Shown: positions 24,018 through 32,170 of the stretch, in pieces
Numbering within the stretch: the stretch's first letter is position 1
Layout of the letters: each line of letters starts with the position of its first letter
DNA from: Phyllobacterium endophyticum
GTDB taxonomy: Bacteria; Pseudomonadota; Alphaproteobacteria; Rhizobiales; Rhizobiaceae
Assembly: GCF_003010935.1 (NCBI RefSeq)
Contig: NZ_PGGN01000002.1
Location: forward strand, 310,001-374,000
DNA length: 64,000 nt
Direction: 5' to 3'
Notes under the pieces: model-generated
The model's database searches: none
The model's input: only the letters and a program-made list of their open reading frames with translations
What the model was told of the DNA's origin: nothing
Made by a program: the position numbers and the translations under genes

Positions 24018-24329
24018 ATGTTTGAAAATGATGAAATTGAGGAAAGGGCAAAGCGTCTCATCGCAGCAAGCCCGGCCTTGGCTCGTGAGATCGTCCGCCA
24101 ATACGATCCGAAGCCCAAGAGGCTGACAGAGCGTCAACAGCAAGCACTCGACCTTCTCAAGGCTTATCAGGACGAGCAGAACGGCGACCCACTGACCTAC
24201 AAGGAAGCGGCAGAGGCATTGGGCTGCTCATCGACCGCAGCGTTTTACATGCTCCACCGGCTCCAGGCACGCGGCCATGTCGAAATAGAACCACATCAGC
24301 GGCGGTCGATCATACTCAAAGCGGCATAA
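24018..24329 (+). CDS. LexA-type winged-helix protein
   Basis: A 103-residue protein with AGGAG eight bases before the ATG. The C-terminal 60 residues (RLTERQQQALDLLKAYQDEQ, TYKEAAEALGCSSTAAFYML, HRLQARGHVEIE) match the LexA DNA-binding fold without any peptidase. It is similar in type to the frameshifted gene at 20261. Probably a phage transcription regulator. Confidence 0.7.
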   Translation: MFENDEIEERAKRLIAASPALAREIVRQYDPKPKRLTERQQQALDLLKAYQDEQNGDPLTYKEAAEALGCSSTAAFYMLHRLQARGHVEIEPHQRRSIILKAA

Positions 24330-24364
24330 CCGGAAGCGGCGCCTCGAACGAATTAGGACAGGAC

Positions 24365-24949
24365 ATGAAGACTGGCATCGACAAAGACAAGCACTGGTAT
24401 GTCGTTCGCACCACTGTGAAGGGCGAAGAGAAGGCTTTCGAGAACATTCAAAAGGCAGGCTTTGACACGTATTATCCACGACGCAAGGTCGAGGTGAAGA
24501 ACATGCGGACCCACACCTACAAGGTCAATGAAAATGCGCTGATGTCGCGATATCTGTTTGTCGGATTTTCACCAAAGAATGCAAACTTCTATCGTGTCAA
24601 CAAATGCGACGGAGTCGAGTGCGTCCTCGGTGTGAACGGCAGACCTATCAGGATATCCGAAAATCATGTCGAGGCGATCTACTTGGCTGAGTTGGACATG
24701 ATGTTCGATGATACACGGGAAGCACGGATCCATCGTCGGGAAGAGGCTGTCTCCGCCAAGGAAAACACTATCAAGCATTTTCCCGCCGGTACGAACATTT
24801 TCGTAACGGACAAAGGCAATCCGTTCGCCACATTCGGGGCGATTGTCGAGGAAGTGACGAAGGCAGGTAGGGTCATCGCCCTAATCGAGTTATTCGGCAG
24901 AATGACAGCAGTCGAGTTTAAACCAGCGCAAATCTCACCAGCAGCTTAG
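24365..24949 (+). CDS. NusG-family transcription factor (phage paralogue)
   Basis: A 194-residue protein with the NusG N-terminal domain (HWYVVRTTVKGEEKAFENIQ, YYPRRKVEVKNMRTH, RYLFVGFSP) and a C-terminal KOW-like domain (FPAGTNIFVTDKGNPFATFG). NusG and RfaH bind RNA polymerase and change pausing or termination. Last gene of the early right operon, so it may act as antiterminator for phage transcription. Confidence 0.82.
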   Translation: MKTGIDKDKHWYVVRTTVKGEEKAFENIQKAGFDTYYPRRKVEVKNMRTHTYKVNENALMSRYLFVGFSPKNANFYRVNKCDGVECVLGVNGRPIRISENHVEAIYLAELDMMFDDTREARIHRREEAVSAKENTIKHFPAGTNIFVTDKGNPFATFGAIVEEVTKAGRVIALIELFGRMTAVEFKPAQISPAA

Positions 24950-24957
24950 CCCAATTT

Positions 24958-25983
24958 CTACTTCGAAACTTGAGGCTCCGGAAACTTCCATGCACCGTTC
25001 AAAATCTCTTCGCGCGGACGGTACAGCCGCACCGTATAGTTCCAGCCTTTCATTATCGGCAAGCAGTTCAAAGTTTTTCCGTCACAACCTCCGAATTGGA
25101 TGTCGATAGAGCCATCTGCGCTTTTATTTGCAGTGACATTGTTCAGTGAATAGGCATCGTAGGAGTTTTTCGCAAAGTAGCCTGCAGGATTATAGAGGCT
25201 GATCGACCAGAAGCCGTCAACGGGAACATCTTTCACATCAAGCCTGTAGACGGCCGTACCATCATTATTCTCAGGTGTGACGTTAAGATAAGTGGCATCC
25301 TTGTCAGGGTTGCCGCCCCAGGCAGCGGCGCTTGCAACTAGGTGACGCACCGGATCGACCTGGTCTTTGGAGCCGAAGGCTTTGTTAAAATCTGGCATAG
25401 TGGTCGCCAAGACTAATAAGGCGTCACGAACCTTTTTCTGAGTGGCCTGGTCCCACTCCGGAACTGCGAACGTACCGGGCCCGCCTGGCTGGCCGATCTT
25501 GATGGCGTCCTGCAAAGCATGAACCTGTTCGACGTCCTTCGCATCGGTGGGGTCGACAAATGTCCGTATGGCAGTCACAAAATAGCGCGTGCCGACCTGT
25601 TCTCTTGTGAAGGTGCTCGCGCCGCCATACGATACCGCGGAAATATAATGGTCTTCGTTGATCGCCAAGAGCGACATGAAGCGTTTTCCAGCGTCGGGAA
25701 GTGTAATCGTTACCGGGCCGGCGTCGAGGTCGAAGACAGCGGCCGAATAGAGTGTGTCGCGATTCAGGCGTATGACTGTCTGATTATCGATTGCCGCAGG
25801 TTCACGACGATGGAGAAATTTTCCGAATCCCCCATCCTTGACGATATTGCCAAGATAAAGGTCGCTCTCAGCCCGGGTAAAATTATCGACCGTAACAACG
25901 CCTGCCGCAGCGAATGCAGTGGCATTGCCAACTAACATAGAAAAGCCAAAAATCGCCGCCGCCGTTAAATTTCTGATGTTCAT
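24958..25983 (-). CDS. Secreted DUF1254/DUF1214-type protein
   Basis: A 341-residue protein with a signal peptide (cleavage after AFA). The central and C-terminal parts carry family phrases such as NRDTLYSAAVFDLDAGPVTI, DGFWSISLYNPAGYF and the closing YRPREEILNGAWKFPE. The family is widespread in bacterial chromosomes, its function is poorly known, and it is unusual in a phage. It sits antisense, back-to-back with the NusG-like gene, and forms a pair with the next gene. Confidence 0.85.
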   Translation of the reverse strand: MNIRNLTAAAIFGFSMLVGNATAFAAAGVVTVDNFTRAESDLYLGNIVKDGGFGKFLHRREPAAIDNQTVIRLNRDTLYSAAVFDLDAGPVTITLPDAGKRFMSLLAINEDHYISAVSYGGASTFTREQVGTRYFVTAIRTFVDPTDAKDVEQVHALQDAIKIGQPGGPGTFAVPEWDQATQKKVRDALLVLATTMPDFNKAFGSKDQVDPVRHLVASAAAWGGNPDKDATYLNVTPENNDGTAVYRLDVKDVPVDGFWSISLYNPAGYFAKNSYDAYSLNNVTANKSADGSIDIQFGGCDGKTLNCLPIMKGWNYTVRLYRPREEILNGAWKFPEPQVSK

Positions 25984-25995
25984 GGTGGTTACCCT

Positions 25996-27411
25996 TCAGT
26001 TCGTTTTTTCCAGTGGCGGCGCCTTCCATTTTCCATCCAGCGCGTCGGATTTCGGCCAATAGAGACGCATGACGACGAAGAATGGCCCGTTTGGTGCTGG
26101 CAGCCAGTTAGGCTCGTTCTCCTGTCCGGGGGATTCGTGCTGGATGTAGAGCGTCACGCCGCCGTCGGCTTCACGCTTCAATTCCGGTAACATGGGAGAG
26201 TTTATCAGATAGCGGTTGAGGCGGTTTGCGGACAGTAAGCTTTCTGGGAGCTCGTATAGTGTCAGCGACCAGAAAGCATTGACTGGCGGGAGGCTGTTTG
26301 GGCCGAAGCGGAGCGCGTATCGATTGGCTCCGTTCAGCGCATTCCTCTCGTTGTCGACGAAGTAGGCTGGATAAATTGCTTCGTCTTTCGAATTACCATA
26401 GATGCCAAGTGCCGCGGCTGACATTCGTTCCAAGTAGTTGTTTTTAAGGAACGCGCGAGTACCAAACCCGTCGGCACTCGACGTCTTGCCAGTATCAAGA
26501 TCTTTTTCCTTGTGTTCCTTAAATGCGGCCCAAGCATCAGCCATGCCAGCCTGTACTGCGTTACGTGCTTCCGCAGAAAGGTTAGAAGGATCAAACGTTT
26601 TTCCTGCACCAATGCCTAGTTTGGCGAACCGCGTCATCAACTCTGTTTCTGAGGGATGGGTTGGGCAGAATTGGAGAACAAAATTGAGTTGGTTGAAAAA
26701 CTCCAGAGAATTTTTCTCATCCGGTGCACTTAGAGGCTTGATGAAATCTATAGTCGGAGCCGGTGCTGGTGCGGGAGTCCCCAGAAACGAGGACAGGGGA
26801 CTAACCTTATAGCCTTCTTGGACTCTTTTGACATTGTCGATGTCATCTGGACCGAAGAGCTGCGTTCGGTAAAGAATGAACGCGAATTCGGTCTCGGAAC
26901 GGATGACAGCTTTTATACCCTCCGGCCGGTCGCCCTTCCAATTTGGTCCAGCAAGTAAATACGAACCCGCTCCATTGCCTGTGGCACGACTACCAACGTA
27001 GGCGAAATTGAACGTATATAAGTCGATGAATTGCAGCGAGTAATAACGCGCCTGTTCAACTTCGGGAACTGTAAACACGAGCGGTTCCGCGCGTAAATCT
27101 GCTCCAACATATGAATAGGGCGTGTCAGAGTTAGGTGTCTGAATCGCCTTGTCATTTGGTGTATAAACACGAGCATTATTGAAAATCTTATTCCAACTGG
27201 ACTTAAATTCGGGACTTGCATGGTCTGCAAAATATGAGTGCTGGATGCGGTAGTTGTCGACCAATGGGAAACCATAAATGGTGGCTTCCTTCGCTATTGC
27301 TTGTGCATCTTCTGCAGAGACTTCTTCCTGTTGTGCTCTGGCCGGAAACGTCGTGAACGGAAGGACTATAGCAATCGTGCCAGACATCATAAATGAACGT
27401 CGCGTGACCAT
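25996..27411 (-). CDS. DUF1254/DUF1214 protein with Tat-like signal
   Basis: A 471-residue protein from the ATG at 27411 (GGAG upstream). It begins MVTRRSFMMSGTIAIVLPF, a twin-arginine-type signal, then has DUF1254 (EATIYGFPLVDNYRIQHSYF, TPNSDTPYSY) and DUF1214 at the C-terminus (NAFWSLTLYELPESLLSANR, LRLYWPKSDALDGKWKAPP). Only 12 bases separate it from its homologous partner, so they form an operon. The function of the family is uncertain. It is probably cargo rather than a phage function. Confidence 0.85.
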   Translation of the reverse strand: MVTRRSFMMSGTIAIVLPFTTFPARAQQEEVSAEDAQAIAKEATIYGFPLVDNYRIQHSYFADHASPEFKSSWNKIFNNARVYTPNDKAIQTPNSDTPYSYVGADLRAEPLVFTVPEVEQARYYSLQFIDLYTFNFAYVGSRATGNGAGSYLLAGPNWKGDRPEGIKAVIRSETEFAFILYRTQLFGPDDIDNVKRVQEGYKVSPLSSFLGTPAPAPAPTIDFIKPLSAPDEKNSLEFFNQLNFVLQFCPTHPSETELMTRFAKLGIGAGKTFDPSNLSAEARNAVQAGMADAWAAFKEHKEKDLDTGKTSSADGFGTRAFLKNNYLERMSAAALGIYGNSKDEAIYPAYFVDNERNALNGANRYALRFGPNSLPPVNAFWSLTLYELPESLLSANRLNRYLINSPMLPELKREADGGVTLYIQHESPGQENEPNWLPAPNGPFFVVMRLYWPKSDALDGKWKAPPLEKTN

Positions 27412-27663
27412 TTCGATCGACTCCAATGGTTTGCACCATCATGGCCGAAGGACAATCAACATCAATGATGTTTCGGTAACGTGCACGTAACATTCTCGCC
27501 GGAATCTTAAGGTTCTATGAAAAAAGTCCTTCCAATAGGAACCAAATCAGTTTAGACGCCTACTGGTGATCTGCGTTGACGCCGGACCTTTGGACAGGGA
27601 ACACTCGCCGGGCGCATGGGAAGAGCTTCACGGCTTCCCGCCATGGAAAACTATTCACCAAAT

Positions 27664-27849
27664 TCAGATGTCAACAGAGCTTAGTTCGTCCTCGATCTTC
27701 TTTCGATTACCGTTATGTTTTTTGACGAGATCCTGAGCACGATTCCTACTGATATCGAATTTCTTCATGAGATGCTCGATCTCATAGTCTTCGCTCCCGG
27801 AAACCCTCGATCGGTCCCGATTGTCTCGCTTGGACTTATCGTCTGTCAT
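27664..27849 (-). CDS. DUF3606 small protein
   Basis: A 61-residue protein started at the ATG at 27849, preceded by GGGAGG. The pattern DDKSKRDNRDRSRVSGSEDY then EIEHLMKKFDISRNRAQDLV and KHNGNRKKIE is DUF3606. A paralogue lies at 61733. The 252 bases between the DUF1254 gene (start codon 27411) and this gene show no further gene. Confidence 0.8.
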   Translation of the reverse strand: MTDDKSKRDNRDRSRVSGSEDYEIEHLMKKFDISRNRAQDLVKKHNGNRKKIEDELSSVDI

Positions 27850-27929
27850 TGTGTTACCTCCCTGTTCTGGAGATAATAAAAACTTCAATGATTGGTTCCC
27901 GGTCGTACTATTGGTTCAAACTTCAGTTT

Positions 27930-28006
27930 CGCAGGGTGGCGCAGTTCGGTAGCGCGCTTGGCTCATAACCAAGAGGCAGTCTGTTCGAATCCGGCTCCTG
28001 CAACCA
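27930..28006 (+). tRNA. Initiator-type tRNA-Met (CAU) within the prophage
   Basis: A 77-base gene starting CGCAGGGTGGCGCAG and ending with an encoded CCA. The first base pair is C1 x A72, the unpaired end typical of initiator tRNA, and the loop CTCATAA gives anticodon CAT. Deviations: the anticodon stem CTTGG/CCAAG has only two of the three G:C pairs usual for initiators, and the T-stem GTCTG/CCGGC has one mismatch. It may be a phage-borne, partly degenerate copy. Confidence 0.75.
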
Positions 28007-28032
28007 AACAGGCGGAACTCTCGGCCAAACGA

Positions 28033-28257
28033 TCAATTGAGCAAAGCCTGGCGCAGGTCGTCCAGCATTGCCAGGGTCATTGGGCTCGCCTTTTCTCTAG
28101 CCAGTTCCATGTAGCTATGCAGCGCGGCTGGATACTGACCAGGTTCAAGAGCCCCGTTGGTTTGAAGGCAAAGTACAAGTGTCTGGAAAGCTGCTGTAAC
28201 GGCATGCATGTGAGCAGCAATGACTTCGTGATCCGGTGAAATATCGGGCTTCGGCAT
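28033..28257 (-). CDS. Small protein, unknown
   Basis: A 74-residue helical protein (MPKPDISPDHEVIAAHMHAV start) with GGAG nine bases before the ATG. Histidines and methionines are frequent in the first helix. It lies between the tRNA and the late operon, divergent from the metallopeptidase gene. Not recognised. Confidence 0.55.
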   Translation of the reverse strand: MPKPDISPDHEVIAAHMHAVTAAFQTLVLCLQTNGALEPGQYPAALHSYMELAREKASPMTLAMLDDLRQALLN

Positions 28258-28309
28258 GACGTTTTCTCCGTGCTTGACCGCCACACTATCATAGTCCCAG
28301 AGGCTCATT

Positions 28310-28783
28310 ATGAACATCGCTCTTGCTCGCGAGATGATGGTCTATGCTGCCGATCTGCTGAAATACCGCTGCCCGAATGATCCGCCTGAGATTAGGGTCG
28401 AGCCTGACCTCAAATGCCTGGGGCAGATACGTTGGTCGTGGCTACGCCCGCCGGTCATAACACTACGCCATTGGCGAGACGGCAACCTGAAGGATCAAGG
28501 CGTTCTCGTGCATGAGCTAGCGCACCACGTGCAGCGTGAAAACGGCGTCGATATGACCGACAACGTCTCCTACCAGTACGACAAGACAGAGGTGGAAGCG
28601 ATCACAGCGCAATGCCGCTGGCTGCAATCGAAAGGTGAAAACCCGCGAGACCAACTGTCCGAAGCCTCCATCTTCAAGATGACAGGCGATCGTGAGTTCG
28701 CGAAGATGGAATGGCTGGACAGTCAACCGATCGGAGCGCGCTTTAACACACGTCGGATTAGCGGCGATTTCGCTCTGCGCTGA
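28310..28783 (+). CDS. Zincin-like metallopeptidase family protein
   Basis: A 157-residue protein with an HExxH motif, HELAHH (His68, Glu69, His72). A third ligand could be Glu in DKTEVEAITAQCR. Small proteins like this precede the terminase in many temperate phages of Rhizobiales. They may be true peptidases or only share the fold. First clear gene of the rightward late region. Confidence 0.65.
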   Translation: MNIALAREMMVYAADLLKYRCPNDPPEIRVEPDLKCLGQIRWSWLRPPVITLRHWRDGNLKDQGVLVHELAHHVQRENGVDMTDNVSYQYDKTEVEAITAQCRWLQSKGENPRDQLSEASIFKMTGDREFAKMEWLDSQPIGARFNTRRISGDFALR

Positions 28784-28988
28784 CTTGGCCATCATTGAAA
28801 CTTCTAACGAGCGGTATGAACTGCCAAAGGGCCGAAAGACCAACAAGCACATAGACTAGTCGAGCCAAGGCGGAGTTTTGCCCACCAAAGATCGCGGCAA
28901 CAAGGTCAAATTGAAATAGGCCCACAAGTCCCCAATTCAAACCGCCGACTATGATCAAGAGCAATGTGATGATGTTCAGTGCACGCAT
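28758..28988 (-). CDS. DUF378 membrane protein
   Basis: A 76-residue protein started at the ATG at 28988. The opening MRALNIITLLLIIVGGLNWG and the following LVGLFQFDLVAAIFGG are diagnostic of DUF378 (YuzA-like); two membrane helices. The family is normally chromosomal. It lies antisense, with its 3' end overlapping the metallopeptidase gene by 26 bases, and looks like an accessory gene. Function unknown. Confidence 0.8.
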   Translation of the reverse strand: MRALNIITLLLIIVGGLNWGLVGLFQFDLVAAIFGGQNSALARLVYVLVGLSALWQFIPLVRSFNDGQVSAERNRR

Positions 28989-29064
28989 GCCGTGTTCCCC
29001 CAAGCGTCAGATCGCCCCGAACGCCGTGGGACGTCGTTCGTTCCTCACTTGCAACGTGTCATCT

Positions 29065-29274
29065 TTATAAAGAGGAATTCTGTTTGACTGCTTCCCGCCA
29101 CTGGCTTGCAACAGCCTCAGGTTCTTCTTTCACCAGGATACAGAAATGGCTCGGACTTTGTGGTCCTAAAGTGTGAATGGTTGTGTGTTCCGCATCGCCA
29201 TATTTCTGAACCGCTACGATTGCGAACGGATTGACGTAAACAGGCTGCCCTTCGGCGGACATGAATTTGAGCAT
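29065..29274 (-). CDS. Small protein, unknown
   Basis: A 69-residue protein (MLKFMSAEGQPVYVNPFAIV start, AVQKYGDAEHTTIHTLG next) with AGGAGACTAGGAA before the ATG. It reads as a small beta-sheet protein. Same strand as the DUF378 gene; unknown function. Confidence 0.55.
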   Translation of the reverse strand: MLKFMSAEGQPVYVNPFAIVAVQKYGDAEHTTIHTLGPQSPSHFCILVKEEPEAVASQWREAVKQNSSL

Positions 29275-29365
29275 TTCCTAGTCTCCTGATTTCTGCGTCT
29301 CAGCAGTAAGCAACTCAAGCATGACAATTAGGTTAAGCAACTGCAGGACATACGAAACTGTGATC

Positions 29366-29992
29366 ATGTCGCGCCGCCCGATGCCTCCGGAGAGCATCAC
29401 ATCCATAGATGCCAAGATATGCTTTGCTCCGGCTCCGGAGTTGGTTGAGTGGGCAATGGCTACATTCATCGAGGATGATGGCGAGCTACACAACCCGGAT
29501 CACTTCCATTTGCAGTCTGCCTCGATCGGCATGCTCTGGACCAATGTCAGCAACAGCCGCAAGGGACGTCGCATCGTCGGTCAGTGTGAAGAGGGCCAGC
29601 CTTCGGGCATGATGGGGAAGTGGGGCAAGGCCCGGGCAGAAGAGCAGATCGTCGGGTGGTTCGGCCACGTGCCGAATTTTATCCTGACATTCGAGGCCGA
29701 GTACGCCATGTCCTGTAGCGACGCTGAATTCTGCGCATTGGTCGAGCACGAGCTCTATCACGCCGCACAAGAGACCGATCCTTTCGGCGCTCCGAAGTTC
29801 CATAAGTCGACAGGATTGCCGGCATTCACTCTACGCGAACACGACATCGAAGAGTTCATAGGTGTTGTCCGCCGCTATGGGGCAGATGCTTCACATGTCC
29901 GCGCGCTAGTTGATGCTGGCAACGCAGGTCCTGAGATCGCGAATGTCCGTATCGCTCATGCATGCGGTACCTGTCAGCTGCATGCTGCTTAG
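29366..29992 (+). CDS. Phage putative metallopeptidase
   Basis: A 208-residue protein from the ATG at 29366. It carries HELYH (His128, Glu129, His132) in a context (AEFCALVEHELYHAAQE) typical of the phage putative-metallopeptidase family found near terminase genes. A CGTC pair lies near the C-terminus. The role in the virion or packaging is not known. Confidence 0.75.
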   Translation: MSRRPMPPESITSIDAKICFAPAPELVEWAMATFIEDDGELHNPDHFHLQSASIGMLWTNVSNSRKGRRIVGQCEEGQPSGMMGKWGKARAEEQIVGWFGHVPNFILTFEAEYAMSCSDAEFCALVEHELYHAAQETDPFGAPKFHKSTGLPAFTLREHDIEEFIGVVRRYGADASHVRALVDAGNAGPEIANVRIAHACGTCQLHAA

Positions 29993-30327
29993 CGTTCCAA
30001 GTCGGCGATCAGAAGATCCAGTTCTGTCAATAATGCCGGCGTAGCGCCATTAGACCAGAACAATCGAGCTTCCTTGGCAAGCCGCAAAACGGTGCTCCGC
30101 TTTGTCCGCAGTCCGTGCATCTCGACCACCGCAGCGATTTGCGACCAATAGCCGTGCTTATTGTCCTTGTTGTTAAGTATAACCAGAAGCTCTCCTAGAC
30201 GTGCCCACTCACGCTGTGCCTGTTCTCGACGAAGCGTTAACGCTCGATCCACCGCAGCCCATGCCCAAGCAACCGCCGAGCCAATCAGCGGAACCACCGT
30301 CAACCAGTTACTGAACAGCCAATCCAT
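29989..30327 (-). CDS. Membrane-anchored small protein
   Basis: A 112-residue protein from the ATG at 30327. The N-terminal helix (FSNWLTVVPLIGSAVAWAWA) anchors it in the membrane, and the rest is a helical cytoplasmic domain. It lies antisense between the metallopeptidase and the terminase genes, overlapping the former by 4 bases. Unknown; possibly an accessory or superinfection gene. Confidence 0.55.
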   Translation of the reverse strand: MDWLFSNWLTVVPLIGSAVAWAWAAVDRALTLRREQAQREWARLGELLVILNNKDNKHGYWSQIAAVVEMHGLRTKRSTVLRLAKEARLFWSNGATPALLTELDLLIADLER

Positions 30328-30359
30328 CTTTTCATCCCTGACCGGACCCTGACATAGCA

Positions 30360-30821
30360 ATGGCAAAAGGCAAGCTCAAAAACGACGTTCAAACCTTCAT
30401 CGTGCAAAGCCTCGCATGCTTCGATACACCATCGGTCGTCGTAGATGCAGTCAGGAAGGAATTTGGGGAGACTATCACTCGCCAGTCGGTTGAGGGGTAC
30501 GACCCGAACAAGAAGGCTGGCAGCAACCTAGCTGAGAAATGGAAGGCCTTGTTCGAAGAGACGCGTAAGACTTTCCTCGAGGATACGGCGACCATTGCGA
30601 TCTCTCATCGCGCCGTCCGCCTTCGCGCTCTTCAGCGCATGGCTGAGAAGGCAGAGAACCAAGGCAACATGGTGCTTGCCGCCAACCTGATGGAACAGGC
30701 TGCCAAGGAAGTCGGGGACAGCTTTACGAACCGGCGCGCTCTTGTTGGCGCAGACGGTGGCGCCATCGAGGTTCGGACACTTGCAGACTTCTACGGCAAC
30801 ATTAAATCCGGTACTTCGTGA
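30360..30821 (+). CDS. terS: Terminase small subunit (DUF2280)
   Basis: A 153-residue protein with the DUF2280 pattern (KLKNDVQTFIVQSLACFDTP, ITRQSVEGYDP), an HTH-like N-terminus and a long helix. In related phages this protein precedes the large terminase and recognises phage DNA for packaging. The large-subunit ORF starts inside it. Confidence 0.8.
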   Translation: MAKGKLKNDVQTFIVQSLACFDTPSVVVDAVRKEFGETITRQSVEGYDPNKKAGSNLAEKWKALFEETRKTFLEDTATIAISHRAVRLRALQRMAEKAENQGNMVLAANLMEQAAKEVGDSFTNRRALVGADGGAIEVRTLADFYGNIKSGTS

Positions 30822-32163
30822 CTTCTGGCTGACACCGGCGCGCAACCGGGTTCTGTATGGCGGTCGCTCAAGTTCGAAGTCATGGGATGCTGCCGGCTTT
30901 GCAGTGTTCCTTGCCACCCAATGCAGGATCCGCGTTCTTTGCGCCCGTCAGTTTCAGAACAAGATTGCGGAATCAGTCTACACGTTGTTGAAAATCCAGA
31001 TTGGGCGGTTTGGGCTCACCAACCAGTTCATCATTACCGAAAACTCGATCAAGCATAAGCTGACCGGTTCGGAGTTCATGTTCTATGGCCTCTGGCGGCA
31101 CATCGATGAAATCAAGTCGCTCGAAGGTATCGACATCTGCTGGATCGAGGAAGCTCACAACCTCACGCAAGAACAATGGGACATCCTTGAGCCGACGCTG
31201 CGCAAGGAAGGCTCGCAGTTCTGGATTATTTTCAATCCGCGCCTTGTAACTGATTTCGTCTATCGCCGGTTCATCTCAAATACGCCTCCGGACACGATCA
31301 AGAAGCAGATCAACTACGTCGACAACCCGTTTCTGTCCGCGACCATCCTCAAGGTCATTGAGGCGAAACGGAAAGAGGACGAGGAAGAGTTCCGGCATAT
31401 CTACCTGGGCGAGCCGTTAACGGACGATGATGCCGTTATCATCAAGCGGTCCTGGATTCTTGCCGCCGTTGATGCGCACAAGAAGCTCAAGATCGAGCCC
31501 ACAGGCGTTAAGCGTGTCGGGTTCGACGTTGCGGACAGAGGCGACGACAAGTGCGCTACCGTGGCAAATCATGGCTTTCTTGCCACACATGTTGATGAGT
31601 GGAAGGCGAAAGAGGACGAACTTCTGAAATCAGCGGGCAGGGTGCATGCCATTGCCCGTATGCTTGAAGCCTCGATCGATTATGACAGCATTGGTGTCGG
31701 AGCTTTCGCCGGCGCACACTTCCAGGCGCTCAACCAGGAGCACAAGGTCAAGATACCGTACTTCCGGTTCAATGCTGGCGGCGCGGTTCTCAATCCCGAG
31801 CGGCGCATTGATCCCAAGGATCCGAAGTCACCGCTGAACAAGGACTTCTATTCGAACATCAAAGCACAATCGTGGTGGGAAGTCTCACGCCGCTTCCGCA
31901 ATACCTTCAACGCGGTGGAGCGTGGCGAGCAGTTCGCACCAGATGAGCTGATTTCGATATCGAGCGAATGCGATCATCTCGACAGGCTCATCGATGAGCT
32001 TTCGACCCCTCGCAAGGACTATGACAACAGCGGTAAATCGAAGGTCGAAAGCAAGAAGGACCTGGACAAGCGGGACATCCCGTCTCCGAACCTTGCCGAC
32101 GCCTTCGTAATGGCCTTCGCGCCGCGCACCTCGCACACCTTCACGCTCGCGAACATTGGTTAG
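30742..32163 (+). CDS. terL: Terminase large subunit (PBSX type)
   Basis: A 473-residue protein. The ATPase has a Walker A loop GGRSSSKS and Walker B CWIEEAHN; the nuclease domain begins GFDVADRGDD and includes the late acidic NLADAFVMAF. It cuts and pumps phage DNA into the prohead. The TTG at 30742 overlaps terS by 80 bases; a second TTG at 30781 has a better-placed GAGG and may be the true start. Confidence 0.9.
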   Translation: MLAQTVAPSRFGHLQTSTATLNPVLRDFWLTPARNRVLYGGRSSSKSWDAAGFAVFLATQCRIRVLCARQFQNKIAESVYTLLKIQIGRFGLTNQFIITENSIKHKLTGSEFMFYGLWRHIDEIKSLEGIDICWIEEAHNLTQEQWDILEPTLRKEGSQFWIIFNPRLVTDFVYRRFISNTPPDTIKKQINYVDNPFLSATILKVIEAKRKEDEEEFRHIYLGEPLTDDDAVIIKRSWILAAVDAHKKLKIEPTGVKRVGFDVADRGDDKCATVANHGFLATHVDEWKAKEDELLKSAGRVHAIARMLEASIDYDSIGVGAFAGAHFQALNQEHKVKIPYFRFNAGGAVLNPERRIDPKDPKSPLNKDFYSNIKAQSWWEVSRRFRNTFNAVERGEQFAPDELISISSECDHLDRLIDELSTPRKDYDNSGKSKVESKKDLDKRDIPSPNLADAFVMAFAPRTSHTFTLANIG

Positions 32164-32170
32164 GACCATC

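Noticed and set aside
27412..27930. Insertion sequence around the cargo segment
   Set aside because: No transposase and no terminal inverted repeats were seen around the DUF1254 genes or the tRNA.
29278..29367. 29-residue hydrophobic minus-strand ORF
   Set aside because: No ribosome site, and it overlaps the start of the metallopeptidase gene.
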